From Chitinophagales bacterium (lineage in GTDB: Bacteria > Bacteroidota > Bacteroidia > Chitinophagales > Chitinophagaceae): a DNA stretch of 64,000 nucleotides. Positions within the stretch are counted from its first letter, which is position 1, and the number at the start of each line of letters is the position of its first letter. The position numbers and the translations under genes were made by a program. The notes under the pieces were generated by a model, which was not told the DNA's origin, made no database searches, and saw only the letters and a list, made by a program, of their open reading frames with translations. Of the stretch, positions 35,960-44,030 are shown piece by piece. The DNA lies in contig JAURJU010000050.1 in NCBI GenBank assembly GCA_030832085.1, positions 310,001-374,000 of the forward strand, written 5' to 3'.

Positions 35960-37624
35960 TCAATACCCTGGATTTTGAGGCATTGGCTTCGTAAGATTGG
36001 CGTCAATGACCGATTGAGGGATGGGCAAAATGGTATCCCGTAGTGCAATGAGCGAGGATACATTCTTGTTGTGCAACTTGGTCCTGTCGAACCAGGTACC
36101 GGTCCTTAACAGGGTATACCGCCGGTGTTCTTCAGTAACCAATTCCCTGGAGCGTTCATCAAGAATAAGATCCATGTTGATTTGTGCAGCAGTTGCCAAT
36201 GGTGCATTGGCCCTCGAACGAAGAACATTGATAGTTGCGGCAGCGTTGGCTGTTTCTCCCAATTTGAATTGTGCTTCTGCAAGCAACAAATAGGTTTCAG
36301 CAAGTCTCAAATAAATCATGTCGTTGAAGTTGCTCGACTGCTGCAGATCGGATGCAACTGCAGGTGCCCAATCCCACTTGCGTGTACTCGGCCAGGCCTG
36401 AGCATTGGATGCATTTGTCACTGGTTCGGCTGCCGCCAAAGGAGTGAGCTTGACGGTATCACCCAACTTGGCTCCAGTTGGCAGTGAAGCGGCATTGTTC
36501 ATTTGGTAAAACAATCGCCATGCATGGTATGAACCTCGGTCATCTTTGGGATCGTAAACAGACAGTGCATATTTGGTGACACCAAACCTACCAATTCCAC
36601 GGCCCCCATTGTCAATGGAAAAAGTGATGGGTGTTTTTCCACCAATGGTTATCCGTTCGTAGCGGTTTACCCACCACCTTCTCATGATATTGTTTTCTGC
36701 ACCCTGGGCCAGGTATTCATTTTGCATGACCCACAGCGCTTCTGTATTCCCCTCACTCCTGTTGGAATTTCCATCCAAAAACATATCGGTAAATGCAGTA
36801 CCGGGCAATGTTCTTTTAACGCCGTACCTGGCTGTAACAATCTTGTACAATGGACTGGTGGTGAGCGACATTGCTTTTGCCTTCGCCTTGGCATTGTCTC
36901 CTATTGTCAGGTACAGTTCGGCCAGGTAATGGGTGGCAACAGCTTTCGGAAAACGTGCAGCATTGGGTGCAGGGTCAGACATGTTGGCTTCCGCAAAAAG
37001 TAAATCTGCCTCCATTGCTTTTCTCACTTCCGCCCTACTGGTTCTTTCCCAATCGGTCCGAATATTGCTGCCCTTTGACTCTTCAAGGTTCAATGGCACA
37101 TCACCCCAAAGAAATGTCAGGTGCCGATATGCCCATGCCCTTACCAATTTTGCTTCACCCACTATTTGGTTTTTCTCAGCTGCTGTCCAGTTGATGTTGG
37201 GATTTTCTGCCCTTCCGATGATGGTATTGGCTGCATTGATGGTTTGGTACAACCAGGCCCATAGATTGTTCAGATAACCCTGAGTAGAATTCATCAGAAC
37301 ACCAAAGCTGTTGAACATGCGCTCGGGTTGATTTCCTCCAGCAGGAAAAGGAGAATAGGCATTGTCTACACCAATAAACGCAGCCGTGAGGTACAGGTCA
37401 TTGGTAGAGTTTGAATTGAACCCGCCATCAATGCCACCCCTTTCTCGGCGAACAAGGTTATAAAGACCATACAAACCAGATTCAAAGCCAGCCTTGTTGA
37501 CATACAGGTTGTCTGGGGCGATGATGGCCAATGGCTTTTCATTTAAAAAATCTTTTTTGCATCCCGTTGAAACCAGCATGACAAAAAGAAGCATGCCAAT
37601 TGTTTTGTACATATTTTTCATCAT
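35960..37624 (-). CDS. SusD/RagB-family glycan-binding lipoprotein (locus 1)
   Basis: The product is 554 residues with a lipobox signal (VSTGCKKDFL), the standard SusD opening. TPR-like helices follow, with FESGLYGLYNLVRRERGG and the C-terminal LAEAQFKLGETANAAATINVLRSRA and ERSRELVTEEHRRYTLLR motifs found in nearly all SusD proteins. It sits on the outer membrane and works with the SusC channel encoded 15 bases upstream to capture oligosaccharides. The stop overlaps the upstream-open frame of the glycosidase gene that follows. Confidence 0.95.
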   Translation of the reverse strand: MMKNMYKTIGMLLFVMLVSTGCKKDFLNEKPLAIIAPDNLYVNKAGFESGLYGLYNLVRRERGGIDGGFNSNSTNDLYLTAAFIGVDNAYSPFPAGGNQPERMFNSFGVLMNSTQGYLNNLWAWLYQTINAANTIIGRAENPNINWTAAEKNQIVGEAKLVRAWAYRHLTFLWGDVPLNLEESKGSNIRTDWERTSRAEVRKAMEADLLFAEANMSDPAPNAARFPKAVATHYLAELYLTIGDNAKAKAKAMSLTTSPLYKIVTARYGVKRTLPGTAFTDMFLDGNSNRSEGNTEALWVMQNEYLAQGAENNIMRRWWVNRYERITIGGKTPITFSIDNGGRGIGRFGVTKYALSVYDPKDDRGSYHAWRLFYQMNNAASLPTGAKLGDTVKLTPLAAAEPVTNASNAQAWPSTRKWDWAPAVASDLQQSSNFNDMIYLRLAETYLLLAEAQFKLGETANAAATINVLRSRANAPLATAAQINMDLILDERSRELVTEEHRRYTLLRTGTWFDRTKLHNKNVSSLIALRDTILPIPQSVIDANLTKPMPQNPGY

Positions 37625-37639
37625 TTCAATTTTTTCAGA

Positions 37640-40600
37640 TTAGAAGGAAAGGTTCACGCCAAAAATGACTTCACGTTGCAAAGGCACCCCCAGTTGATTG
37701 CTGATCTCTGGATCAAGCCCCCTGTACTTGGTAAAGGTTGCCAAGTTCCTTCCCGTCATATATACCTTCATGGTATTTACATTCATCTTGTCAAGCACTT
37801 TGCGGGGAAGTTCAAATGCGAGGGAAATGTCTTTGAATCTTGTGAAATCAGCATTCTCATAAAATCCTACGTTGAACTGATTCGCCAGTGCATCATTGGC
37901 AAAATGGGTTCCTGTTGTATTTTTATCGGACCACCAATCCTTCTTTGTGGTGTTGAGCCTGACATCACCATAGACTGCATCGTTTTCAGTTGGATTTTCT
38001 TTGGTTATGCCCATCACTCCATGGAAAAAGACCATCAATGAGAACTGCCTGTACTTGAGATTGTGGGTCATACCCCAAATCACCCGTGGGTCAAGGTTTC
38101 CGAGGATCATCCTGTCAGCAGCAGTATTGATGGTACCGTCACCATCCGCATCCAATACCCTCACATAACCGGGTTTTGCACTTGCCTTTTGCACCGATGC
38201 AGCCACCTCGTCAGTCGACTTGAAAATTCCATCGTACTTCAAACCATATACAACACGGATGGGCTTTCCAATGAACCACCGGTTGCCCAGGTCATCTTTG
38301 CCATCACCGTACAAATCAACAATTTTGTTGGTATTGTGCGATACATTCAAATTGGTGGACCATGTGAAATTTTTTGTTTTCACATTCACTGTATTCAAAC
38401 TCAATTCAATGCCCTTGTTGGAAGTCTTTCCTATATTTTGCAAAACACGGGTAAATCCTTGAACTGAAGAGATATTTCTCTCCAACAACAAGTCCTGTGT
38501 CCTTGAAGCATAATAGTCCAATGAACCCTGGATCCTGTTCTTGAAGAATCCAAAATCTAGGGCAAAAGTCAAAGATCTTGTTGACTCCCATCCCAGTCGT
38601 TCATTTGCCAGTCGATTGGGGACATAGCCGGTCAGCAAACTGGTGCCATTGAGGTATCCCCTGGTGCTCAATGTGGCCAAAGATTGGTAACTGGAAACCG
38701 CCTGGTTGCCGTTCAACCCATAAGAGGCCCTCAGCTTGAGGTTATTTAGAAGACTCTTGTTGGCTGCGAATGCCTCGTTGCCGATATTCCAGGCCAATGC
38801 AAAAGATGGGAATGTGCCATACTTGGTGTCATCTCCAAATCCTGAGTATCCATCACGCCTCGCCGTAACTGTCAGCAAATAACGGCTATCAAAATTATAA
38901 TTCAACCTGGCCATCTGTGAGAGAATCGACTGGGCGAATTGTGTAGAGGATGGAGTAAGCAATTTTGCCGCGTTCATCTGATAGTTGGTCAGGACATCGT
39001 TCGGGAAACCAATTCCCACCAATTGATCGCGGTCAAAATCATTTTTTTGCCCACTGTAGAGTCCTGTAAAATTTACACTGTGCTTGCCAAAAATACGGTT
39101 GTAGTTCAGGATGTTTTCAACGGTGAAATTTCTTTCAACGGAGTTGTAGTTGACAGCCCTTCCTCCATTTTCAAAGCCCTCCTTGGTATCGACGCCATTG
39201 TATGTTTTTCGCTGGTTGTTGTCAAACTCAATACCGGTATTGATCTTGTAAGAAAGGCCTTTGATGAAGGGAACATCTATTTTGAGGTTATTGGAACTGA
39301 AGATCCGGTAGGAGTTGTCCCTGTTGGTGGCCAGCAGGTCACCCAATGGATTACCCGCTGTATTGTATTCAGGCCAGGCATAAATAGTAGGCTTGCCATC
39401 CGGTCCATATGCTGTGGTCAAAGGATTCATGTAGTTGGCACCAAAATCACCTGAAAATGTGGCCGGCAAACCACTTCTATCCTGAAAAGACAATTGTGTG
39501 GACGAAGCCAGGGAAAGCCATGCATTGACCTTTATATCCATGCTGGGCTTTATTGAATACCTTTCAAACTTGTCGCCTATTGCAATGCCCTTTACATTGA
39601 GGTAAGTGGTACCAAGATAAAAGTTGATTTTGTCTGAACCACCAGCCACTCCCAAACTGTGCTGGGATCTTGTTCCGGTTTGTGTGGCAAGATCATACCA
39701 ATCGACCCAGTTTCCAGCAGCATTGATTGCCTCTTCCGAGGCGGTCATGGAATTCACAGGAATATTAAGCCTGGCGTTCTTGAACGCATAGAATTCCGGA
39801 CCTGTCATGAGATCAGGTTTATTGATGATGGTTTGCGTCCCATAAAATCCATCATAGGTAATGTTCAAGCGACCTTTCTTGCCTTGCTTGGAAGTTACAA
39901 TGATAACCCCATTTGCACCCCTTGACCCATAAATTGCAGATGCGGAGGCATCCTTCAAAATCTCTATGGATTCCACATCCGATGGGTTGATTTCAGAAAT
40001 TCCTCCAGTATAAGGTATGCCGTCCCAAATGATCAATGGGCTGTTGCTGGCACTGATGGAATTTCTCCCCCGTATATCAATGGTCAAATCATTGCCCTCA
40101 GCGCTGCCTGAATTGGCGTTGATCTGAAGCCCTGGGACAGCACCCTGAAGCGCTTGGGCGATATTTGTGTTGGGCAATTGCTGCAACCTTTCCTTGGGAA
40201 TTGAAGCAACAGAACCTGTTACGTCTTTTTTGCGCTGTGTGCCATATCCCACCACCACAATTTCTTCCGATTTGGCTTCACTGCGCTTGAGCACCAGGTT
40301 CAAGGATGTTTCATTGGAAACCTTTACATCAAGGTTTTCATATCCAACAAAAGACAATGACAAAATGCCCCCTTTTTCAGGTACTTCAATGGAAAAACTT
40401 CCATCAAATCCTGATGAAGAACCTTTCGCAGTGCCCTTTAATAAGATGGATACATTTTGAAGTGGCTTGCCCTCTTCATCCACAACCTTTCCGGTAGCAA
40501 CAAATGGAGGCAGCATTGGTGCAATATCCTTTGGCTCCGCACTGTTCAGACCCATATCAACTGGTTTCATCCTTGAAAGCAGTTCCTTTGCTTCGATAAA

Positions 40601-40855
40601 TCCAAGCCCTGATTGTTTTTCAATCTTTTTGAACAGCTGTTCTTGGGGTGCATTCCTCAGGTTCAAGGTTGTCTTTTGACTGAATCCTTTTGCCCCTGCA
40701 TGAAGGCATCCTGCGATACAAAGAATGGCTGTTAATTTCATCATCAAGAGATTGTTGATGATGATTTTTCTCCTATGTGTCGAAGCTAAACTAAGTGCGA
40801 TTTTTTGCATGGGTTGCATTCGTTTTGGTTTTTTAATAAATTGACTTTTCTGCAT
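37640..40855 (-). CDS. SusC/RagA TonB-dependent transporter with a shortened STN domain (locus 1)
   Basis: The product is 1071 residues. A long N-terminal leader ends near KGFSQ. Residues 62-112 look like the first half of an STN signalling domain (TTLNLRNAPQEQLFKKIEKQ, then KPVDMGLNSA), but the expected second half is missing before the carboxypeptidase-like domain at about 118-200. The plug (about 210-325) has EEIVVVGYGTQRK, IRGRNSISASNSPLIIWDG and ILKDASASAIYGSRGANG. The rest is the 22-strand barrel ending in VIFGVNLSF. It imports oligosaccharides with energy from TonB. STN-bearing transporters usually signal to an anti-sigma factor, but none is encoded in the window. Confidence 0.95.
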   Translation of the reverse strand: MQKSQFIKKPKRMQPMQKIALSLASTHRRKIIINNLLMMKLTAILCIAGCLHAGAKGFSQKTTLNLRNAPQEQLFKKIEKQSGLGFIEAKELLSRMKPVDMGLNSAEPKDIAPMLPPFVATGKVVDEEGKPLQNVSILLKGTAKGSSSGFDGSFSIEVPEKGGILSLSFVGYENLDVKVSNETSLNLVLKRSEAKSEEIVVVGYGTQRKKDVTGSVASIPKERLQQLPNTNIAQALQGAVPGLQINANSGSAEGNDLTIDIRGRNSISASNSPLIIWDGIPYTGGISEINPSDVESIEILKDASASAIYGSRGANGVIIVTSKQGKKGRLNITYDGFYGTQTIINKPDLMTGPEFYAFKNARLNIPVNSMTASEEAINAAGNWVDWYDLATQTGTRSQHSLGVAGGSDKINFYLGTTYLNVKGIAIGDKFERYSIKPSMDIKVNAWLSLASSTQLSFQDRSGLPATFSGDFGANYMNPLTTAYGPDGKPTIYAWPEYNTAGNPLGDLLATNRDNSYRIFSSNNLKIDVPFIKGLSYKINTGIEFDNNQRKTYNGVDTKEGFENGGRAVNYNSVERNFTVENILNYNRIFGKHSVNFTGLYSGQKNDFDRDQLVGIGFPNDVLTNYQMNAAKLLTPSSTQFAQSILSQMARLNYNFDSRYLLTVTARRDGYSGFGDDTKYGTFPSFALAWNIGNEAFAANKSLLNNLKLRASYGLNGNQAVSSYQSLATLSTRGYLNGTSLLTGYVPNRLANERLGWESTRSLTFALDFGFFKNRIQGSLDYYASRTQDLLLERNISSVQGFTRVLQNIGKTSNKGIELSLNTVNVKTKNFTWSTNLNVSHNTNKIVDLYGDGKDDLGNRWFIGKPIRVVYGLKYDGIFKSTDEVAASVQKASAKPGYVRVLDADGDGTINTAADRMILGNLDPRVIWGMTHNLKYRQFSLMVFFHGVMGITKENPTENDAVYGDVRLNTTKKDWWSDKNTTGTHFANDALANQFNVGFYENADFTRFKDISLAFELPRKVLDKMNVNTMKVYMTGRNLATFTKYRGLDPEISNQLGVPLQREVIFGVNLSF

Positions 40856-40883
40856 TCGTTTCTGATGAAGGGCCGGCTGTGAA

Positions 40884-40908
40884 CAACAATAAAGACATTG
40901 AATTGTTG
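40884..40908. repeat. Inverted repeat upstream of susC (locus 1)
   Basis: CAACAAT and ATTGTTG are separated by 11 bases, ending about 29 bases before the susC start codon. It could be a regulator site or leader hairpin for locus 1, but it is AT-rich and short, so chance is possible. The rest of the 197-base gap 40856-41052 shows no gene and no clear consensus promoter. Confidence 0.25.
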
Positions 40909-41052
40909 GATTTTACCCTAAAATAAACTTCACCGTTTATGGAAACCCCTCTTTCATTGCCAATCGCTTGTAGAGCGTGAAATGTTTGAAGGCCAACGGT
41001 TCATTTTTCCACCATTTCGCTCAAATACTTGCCTGAATAACGCTTCATCAAT

Positions 41053-41934
41053 TCATTTCCCCTTACTGGCTACTTCCTTGAAAAAATTCCAGGCATGCAG
41101 ATGGACATTGATGTCGCCGGGATAATCGTGTTTGCCACCAATGACTTTCAGCAGCTTAACTTCTTTTTTTCCTCCACTATAACTGTATTCCTCAATGCGC
41201 TTACCGTCATTTGGATCCAGGTCAGGAAGTTCTTTTTTATTGGGGTTTCCGCTATACCCCGCCAAATCAGCCCAATATTGCAATGTCCTTTCAGAAGAGC
41301 GCACATGACCGAAGTTTCCACTGCCCAGGATAACTTCTCCTCCATTGTATGGGTTGGTCTTGTCCTCGGTGCCATTGACAATCATCACATGCACCGGCCG
41401 TTTCATCTCAATGCAATCCAGGTTGTTGGTGTCGGGAAGATTGGCAACAATGGCAGTGATGGCCTTGAATGCAGAAGGCATGGTCATTGCAAGTTTAAAG
41501 GCCATATGCCCTCCACCAGAAGTGCCAACAGCATAAACCTTTTCGCGGTCAATGCCGTATTTTTTGGAAAAATAATTGATCATCCCCTGAAAAAATTCCT
41601 GTTCGTTGATGTCCAATGCATTGGCTTCTGCTGTTGATTTTTTTCTACATTCATTCCAGAAATTTTTATACCCGGAAGGAAAAACTGCAATCATTTTTTC
41701 CTGATCAGCTATGCCGTCAAACTCGGGTACACGCTTCATCATTGCCGGACCATTTCCACCAGATCCATGCAATACAAACACCAGGCTGTAGCCTTTTGAT
41801 CTTGTTGTAGGCTTCCTGAAATGAAAACTCCTGTAATGGCCTTCCACGTTGATGGAATCAGCTGCAACAGCAGCATCCTGTGAAAAAGATGTTGTTGTCA
41901 AAAGCACCAGAAAAGAAAAAAGAAAAAAACGCAT
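41053..41934 (-). CDS. CE1/PHB-depolymerase-like secreted esterase
   Basis: The product is 293 residues with a signal peptide (cleavage after TSFSQ). It is an alpha/beta-hydrolase of the LpqC/feruloyl-esterase type: FVLHGSGGNG forms the oxyanion hole, VGTSGGGHMAF holds nucleophile Ser139, NGTEDKTNPYNGG the acid, and GGKHDYPG the histidine. Such enzymes remove feruloyl, acetyl or similar groups from polysaccharides. It is encoded just upstream of susC on the same strand and is the third distinct esterase of locus 1, so the target glycan is probably heavily acylated. Confidence 0.88.
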   Translation of the reverse strand: MRFFLFSFLVLLTTTSFSQDAAVAADSINVEGHYRSFHFRKPTTRSKGYSLVFVLHGSGGNGPAMMKRVPEFDGIADQEKMIAVFPSGYKNFWNECRKKSTAEANALDINEQEFFQGMINYFSKKYGIDREKVYAVGTSGGGHMAFKLAMTMPSAFKAITAIVANLPDTNNLDCIEMKRPVHVMIVNGTEDKTNPYNGGEVILGSGNFGHVRSSERTLQYWADLAGYSGNPNKKELPDLDPNDGKRIEEYSYSGGKKEVKLLKVIGGKHDYPGDINVHLHAWNFFKEVASKGK

Positions 41935-41964
41935 GCGATTTATTTTATTGGGATTTTTCTACAG

Positions 41965-42984
41965 CTATTTTTTCCACAGCTTGAAATCGTCCCAATACAT
42001 GTTGAGTGATTTTCCTTGCTGTTTCAAATATGCAATCAACTCTTTTGATGTGTACATTTTCATGGGATTGAAATGGGTTACACCATCAGGAGCTGTATCC
42101 TTTGAATTGTGGGTGACATTGGTAACATTAAAGATTATCTCCTTGGTTCCGCCATCGGCTTGAATGGTCATGTAGAACCTTCCATTCTTGGCATCTCCTT
42201 CCTTGAAATAATATTCCATGGTAAACCATTTCCCTATCGGCACCGCTGTCTTGGCGCCACTTTCAGACCACAATGTGGTGTACACCTGGCTGCCATCAGG
42301 GTTCAGGAGACAATCTTGTGCATCCAGGATAAAATGAAGGTCATCCTCTGTGGGGATGAGTTTTCCAATCCCCAAGGTCAGCCGATAACGATTCGGCACA
42401 GTCTGGCTCCAGGTGATGTTGTTCCAGATCTCTACAATGGTAAGCCATTTGATGGTATTGGGATATTTTCTCAGGAGGCTGAACTCATCTGGAAGAAAAA
42501 TGCGAACAGATTGATAATATTCCTTGTATCCACCTTTGATGTCATAGAATTCATATTGCACCCTGGCCTTGACATCACCACCGGTCTCTGTCCATGAATC
42601 ATTGATACCATAATGCAAAACCTTGTTGGAGGAATTGACGGGATCTGCTGAAATTTTGGCAAATCGCTTGGAAAGATCTCCCCCATTGTAATTGAAATAA
42701 GGCCGCGTCCCCAATACATTCCCCTCCAAGGCATCCCAGTCATTGCTGGATCCCAGCAGTGCGTCTTTCCCAGTAATCCTGTCTGTCGTTGCATTGATGG
42801 GAACAACAGCACAAGGCGGTTCAAAGTTGGATTGAAAAACCAAAGAACCCTTGAGTGTGGCGGGATCAATCAATCCTGAACCTGCTGAAGGATCGATAAC
42901 AGGTGTTTTGGACGAATGCTTCTTGCAACCATCCATTGAAAACATCAGGACAGCATAGATGAAGCACAAAGAAAATGATCTCAT
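41965..42984 (-). CDS. Jelly-roll lipoprotein, possible polysaccharide lyase
   Basis: The product is 339 residues with a lipoprotein signal (FSMDGCKK). After a short linker, residues about 45-335 form a beta-rich domain: SLVFQSNFEPP, VQYEFYDIKGGYKEYYQSVRIFLP as separate strands, WLTIVEIWNN, GKWFTMEYYFKEGD and YWDDFKLW. The pattern resembles concanavalin-like jelly-rolls such as heparin lyase I or PL20-like enzymes, but I see no decisive catalytic motif. It could be a lyase or a surface glycan-binding protein. It lies between the FAH enzyme and the CE1 esterase with short gaps, so it belongs to locus 1. Confidence 0.7.
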   Translation of the reverse strand: MRSFSLCFIYAVLMFSMDGCKKHSSKTPVIDPSAGSGLIDPATLKGSLVFQSNFEPPCAVVPINATTDRITGKDALLGSSNDWDALEGNVLGTRPYFNYNGGDLSKRFAKISADPVNSSNKVLHYGINDSWTETGGDVKARVQYEFYDIKGGYKEYYQSVRIFLPDEFSLLRKYPNTIKWLTIVEIWNNITWSQTVPNRYRLTLGIGKLIPTEDDLHFILDAQDCLLNPDGSQVYTTLWSESGAKTAVPIGKWFTMEYYFKEGDAKNGRFYMTIQADGGTKEIIFNVTNVTHNSKDTAPDGVTHFNPMKMYTSKELIAYLKQQGKSLNMYWDDFKLWKK

Positions 42985-43020
42985 CTTTTGAACACGATTA
43001 AGGCGAAAAGGTAAGAAAAA

Positions 43021-43860
43021 CTATTGTTTGATTGCAACCTTGTTCCGCAAACTTCCAATACCATCAATAGAAATGTTGACAAAATCACCGGCCGCCAGGG
43101 TAAACGCATTGGGCGGTACCAAACAGGTACCCGTCATGAGGTAAACTCCCTGAGGGAAATCCATCTCCATGAACAGGTAGCTGATCAGTTCTTCGTGTTT
43201 TCTTTTCATTTGGTTGATAGAGATGCTGCCATTGAAAACAATTTTCCCACTTCTCTCTATGGTCATGTGGATGCAGGTATCTGCATCGATGGGCTTTGAG
43301 GTTACCAACAGGCATGGACCGATGGCAGCAGATCGTTCGTAACATTTTGCTTGTGGAAGGTACAATGGATTCTCGCCCTCAATGTCGCGGGAACTCATGT
43401 CGTTGCCAATGGTGTAGCCAACAATCTTTCCACTGGCATTTGCAAAAAGGGTAAGCTCCGGTTCAGGAACATTCCAATGGGAATCTCGGCGTATCAGGAC
43501 TTCTTCACCAGGACCAGCACACCTTTCAGCCGTTGACTTGAAAAATAGTTCAGGCCTTTGTGCCTCATATACCTTGGCATAAAAGTCTGCGCCACCGCTT
43601 TCTTTGGCCTCATCCATCCTCGCCTCCTTGCTCCGCAGATAGGTCACACCGGCTGCCCAGATTTCCTGCTTACCAACAGGAGCCCGGAGTTGAAAGGAAT
43701 CCATGTTTTGTTCAACTGGCATGTGAGAGGAAGCATGAGCAGCAAGAAATCCATAAAGATCTTCCCTGTTGATCAATGTATTCCAATCCTGGTTTTCCAA
43801 GTTGAAGATTGTATCAGCGGTTTGCAGTACAACTGTATCTTTTGTTTTGAATAGTTTCAT
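43021..43860 (-). CDS. FAH-family enzyme, probably 2-keto-3-deoxy sugar acid dehydratase/hydrolase
   Basis: The product is 279 residues with no signal peptide, so it is cytoplasmic. The fumarylacetoacetate-hydrolase fold is shown by the metal-binding PEPELTLF segment, IGNDMSSRDIEGENP, LPQAKCYERS and the late MTGTCLVPP motif. The combination SHWNVPEPEL and EGENPLYLPQAK is like that of 2-keto-3-deoxy-pentonate (L-arabinonate/L-fuconate type) dehydratases and hydrolases. It is the only clear intracellular sugar-acid enzyme of locus 1 and may act on products of fucose, arabinose or uronic acid breakdown. Exact substrate not determinable. Confidence 0.83.
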   Translation of the reverse strand: MKLFKTKDTVVLQTADTIFNLENQDWNTLINREDLYGFLAAHASSHMPVEQNMDSFQLRAPVGKQEIWAAGVTYLRSKEARMDEAKESGGADFYAKVYEAQRPELFFKSTAERCAGPGEEVLIRRDSHWNVPEPELTLFANASGKIVGYTIGNDMSSRDIEGENPLYLPQAKCYERSAAIGPCLLVTSKPIDADTCIHMTIERSGKIVFNGSISINQMKRKHEELISYLFMEMDFPQGVYLMTGTCLVPPNAFTLAAGDFVNISIDGIGSLRNKVAIKQ

Positions 43861-44030
43861 CGTTTACCAATATAACCTTAATCTAAGATTTATTTTTCTT
43901 TCGTTGGCAATGCCCCATGCAAATAGGATATTATTTCTAACGGTGTCCGAAGGCGCTGCGCTCATAAACGCTTAAACCTGCTGGCCTGCTCAGTTTTTTC
44001 ATGCACTACCAAATCAATATCGAATGATGT

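Noticed and set aside
43861-44030. 170-base gap downstream of the PL8-like gene checked for an RNA gene or small protein
   Set aside because: No tRNA-like fold, convincing hairpin with T-run or coding frame was found.
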